Of a stretch of DNA of 64,000 nucleotides, positions 62,473-64,000 are shown piece after piece. The stretch spans positions 117,159 through 181,158 of the forward strand of contig CAZEDM010000008.1 of NCBI GenBank assembly GCA_964511075.1. The letters run 5' to 3'. The notes beneath the pieces were generated by a model. That model was given only the letters and a program-made list of their open reading frames with translations, did not search any database and was not told where the DNA came from. The DNA is from CAZEDM01 sp964511075 (GTDB lineage: Bacteria > Zixibacteria > MSB-5A5 > RBG-16-43-9). Position 1 is the stretch's first letter. Every line of letters begins with the position of its first letter. Position numbers and translations under genes: made by a program.

Positions 62473-64000
62473 ATGCTCCGGAGAAAAATCAGGTTTTGCT
62501 GTCCTGGGGGAATATTATTTCTATTTTTCATTAACCTCGCATTCGCTTCGAATTCTTGTCTTATTAAAATTCAGCTTAAAACACCACAGGATTATCAAGT
62601 TGTCAATGGTTTAGGCATAAAGGCTTATGTGAAATTGGATAATACCTATGTTGCTGAGATAGATAAAGATAGAATTGAGAGATTAGAGGAGAGTAATCTG
62701 TCATTTCAAATTCTGGATGAGACCCCCTGGACACAGGATTATTTTCTGGTCTCAAAGGCAAAATTCAGAATCAAGGTAAATCTTTCAAGTTATGGAGAGA
62801 TTCTGTTAGAAGAGGGTAATTTAGCATTACTGAAGTCAGATAAAGAAAATGCCCTGAAGCTTCTTGAAGCCGGGTATCGTCCGGGCAGAATCTTTCGTGA
62901 GAGAACTATCCCCTTAAAATACAAACCCCCTCCTTCGCCTGCCGTCCCTCTCATCTCTTATTCGCAGGATACGGACAGTCTGGTAAATCAGGTCTCTGTG
63001 GACTCTCTGGCTTCATATCTTTTAAAACTCCAGTCGTTCGCTACCAGATTTGCCCTTTCTGATTCGGTGATTAAAGCCAAGCACTGGTTAAAAGACGAGC
63101 TTGAGCAGTTCGGGGTTGACAGTGTTTATCTACATCCTTTCGCTGGCTCGGATGGATACGGGATGGGTTACTGGATTGTGGATTCCAATGTGGTAGCAGT
63201 TATACCTGGGACGACAAACCCGGATAAAGTGATAATTGCTGGCGCACATTATGATTCCTATATAGTGGAGGCTTTTTACGATAGCAATCATCCGGCACCC
63301 GGAGCGGACGATAACGCCAGCGGCACTTCCGCGATCTTGGAGTTGGCCAGGATACTGGCAGACCACCCCCTCCCGAAAACAGTCATCCTGATCGCCTTCG
63401 GGGCTGAGGAGTTCTGGATGGTGGGGAGTTATGGTTTTGCAGAAGATGCCTTTTCCCAGGGAATGGATATTGAACTGATGTTTAATTTGGATATGATCGC
63501 CCACGGGGAAAACCAAGATGATATGGAACTACATAGAAATGTTATAGCCTCACCCTATGCGCTGGCTATGGCGAGCTTAGCCGGTATTTATACCGATTTA
63601 AATGTTCACATTGTATCTGACCAGGCCAGTGACAGCTGGCCCTTTTCCCAGTTGGGGTATAATATCCTGTATAGTGAGGAATATATCTTCTCCTCACATT
63701 ATCATATGGTGTCAGATTCCGTAACCTATCTGAACATCGATTATATGAGCCAGATAGTCAAGATGAACTTAGCCACTTTAGTAGAGGTAGCTTCTTCACC
63801 AGGTGTGGTAGAAGACGTGCAGATATGGGACGCGGGTGATGGCGAAAAGCTTTATATCAACTGGTCCTCTCTGGAGGAAAACGATTTAGTTGAATACAGG
63901 ATATACTATGGGACAGAGAGTGGAGTATATACCGATACACATTCTGTTTCAGCCGGAATTACCTCAGATACTTTACGCGACCTTCAGAACGAGGTACCCT
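62473..64000 (+). CDS. Exported M28-family zinc aminopeptidase, cut by window end
   Basis: My translation from ATG 62473 (AAAGGAGGAG directly upstream) is open to base 64000, at least 509 residues. A signal peptide is present (GGILFLFFINLAFAS-like hydrophobic run). The M28 zinc and catalytic motifs are all found: VIIAGAHYDSY, PGADDNASGTSAILELARIL, IAFGAEEFWMVGSYGFAE and FNLDMIAHG. An Fn3-like domain (WSSLEENDLVEYRIYYG) begins near residue 460. The C-terminus, possibly with a sorting domain like the other large exported proteins, is outside the window. It is an extracellular or periplasmic peptidase. Confidence 0.9.
   Translation, partial: MLRRKIRFCCPGGILFLFFINLAFASNSCLIKIQLKTPQDYQVVNGLGIKAYVKLDNTYVAEIDKDRIERLEESNLSFQILDETPWTQDYFLVSKAKFRIKVNLSSYGEILLEEGNLALLKSDKENALKLLEAGYRPGRIFRERTIPLKYKPPPSPAVPLISYSQDTDSLVNQVSVDSLASYLLKLQSFATRFALSDSVIKAKHWLKDELEQFGVDSVYLHPFAGSDGYGMGYWIVDSNVVAVIPGTTNPDKVIIAGAHYDSYIVEAFYDSNHPAPGADDNASGTSAILELARILADHPLPKTVILIAFGAEEFWMVGSYGFAEDAFSQGMDIELMFNLDMIAHGENQDDMELHRNVIASPYALAMASLAGIYTDLNVHIVSDQASDSWPFSQLGYNILYSEEYIFSSHYHMVSDSVTYLNIDYMSQIVKMNLATLVEVASSPGVVEDVQIWDAGDGEKLYINWSSLEENDLVEYRIYYGTESGVYTDTHSVSAGITSDTLRDLQNEVP

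Overview
The window looks like a chromosomal segment of an uncultured Gram-negative bacterium of the FCB superphylum; a Zixibacteria-like lineage is my best guess, not a proven assignment. The reasons are two large exported proteins that end in FlgD-like/type-A sorting domains (one with the NYPNPFN signature), several lipoproteins, an O-antigen-type ligase and flippase, a SurA/PpiC foldase set, and a polyamine pathway using a pyruvoyl arginine decarboxylase. Recognisable promoters are of the TTGACA / TATA-like sigma-70 type, mostly with 16-18 base spacers.

Region 1 (1-26.5 kb, minus strand) is a long, tightly packed surface-polysaccharide locus. Most neighbouring genes overlap or are a few bases apart. 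Reading in transcription order from a good promoter at 26457-26485, it encodes an acyl carrier protein, an AMP-forming acyl ligase, an NadE-like synthetase, a PP-loop sugar amidotransferase, a sugar-nucleotide epimerase, a Tat-exported DUF362 protein, two alpha/beta hydrolases resembling exosortase-A-associated hydrolases, a MaoC-like hydratase, glycosyltransferases, a Wzx-type flippase, a polysaccharide deacetylase, and a BcsL/FemAB-like acyltransferase. Beyond a large exported protein lie an O-antigen ligase, further glycosyltransferases, a FemAB-like protein, a PLP sugar aminotransferase and a hexapeptide acyltransferase. At 17.8-18.8 kb two diverged direct repeats of about 240 bases, each a hydrolase-end/glycosyltransferase-start junction, flank the MaoC gene and mark a rearrangement.

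Region 2 (26.5-31.9 kb, minus strand) is an AT-rich island of sugar genes: a decayed ROK gene, an intact ROK kinase, a zinc-dependent glucose-1-dehydrogenase-like enzyme and a membrane-anchored ROK protein.

Region 3 (32-41.3 kb, plus strand) holds an M50-protease/HlyD fusion, three tandem TolB-like lipoproteins (the middle one with ACG where its sisters have ATG), a subtilase with an in-frame TAG, a DUF4398-like lipoprotein and a 20-codon lysine-rich mini-gene.

Region 4 (41.4-52.5 kb, plus strand) combines polyamine synthesis (pyruvoyl arginine decarboxylase, deoxyhypusine-synthase-like enzyme, agmatinase), a methyltransferase, Mfd, three successive PpiC/SurA foldases and an S4-domain RNA-binding protein.

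Region 5 (52.6-64 kb) is mixed: a methyltransferase, a response regulator, a peroxiredoxin, an AT-rich YwgA-like/HD-phosphohydrolase pair, WrbA, a rubrerythrin-like protein, glutamine-dependent NadE, two paralogous exported proteins of unknown function, and an M28 peptidase cut by the window end. I saw no tRNA, rRNA, CRISPR array, insertion sequence or prophage.
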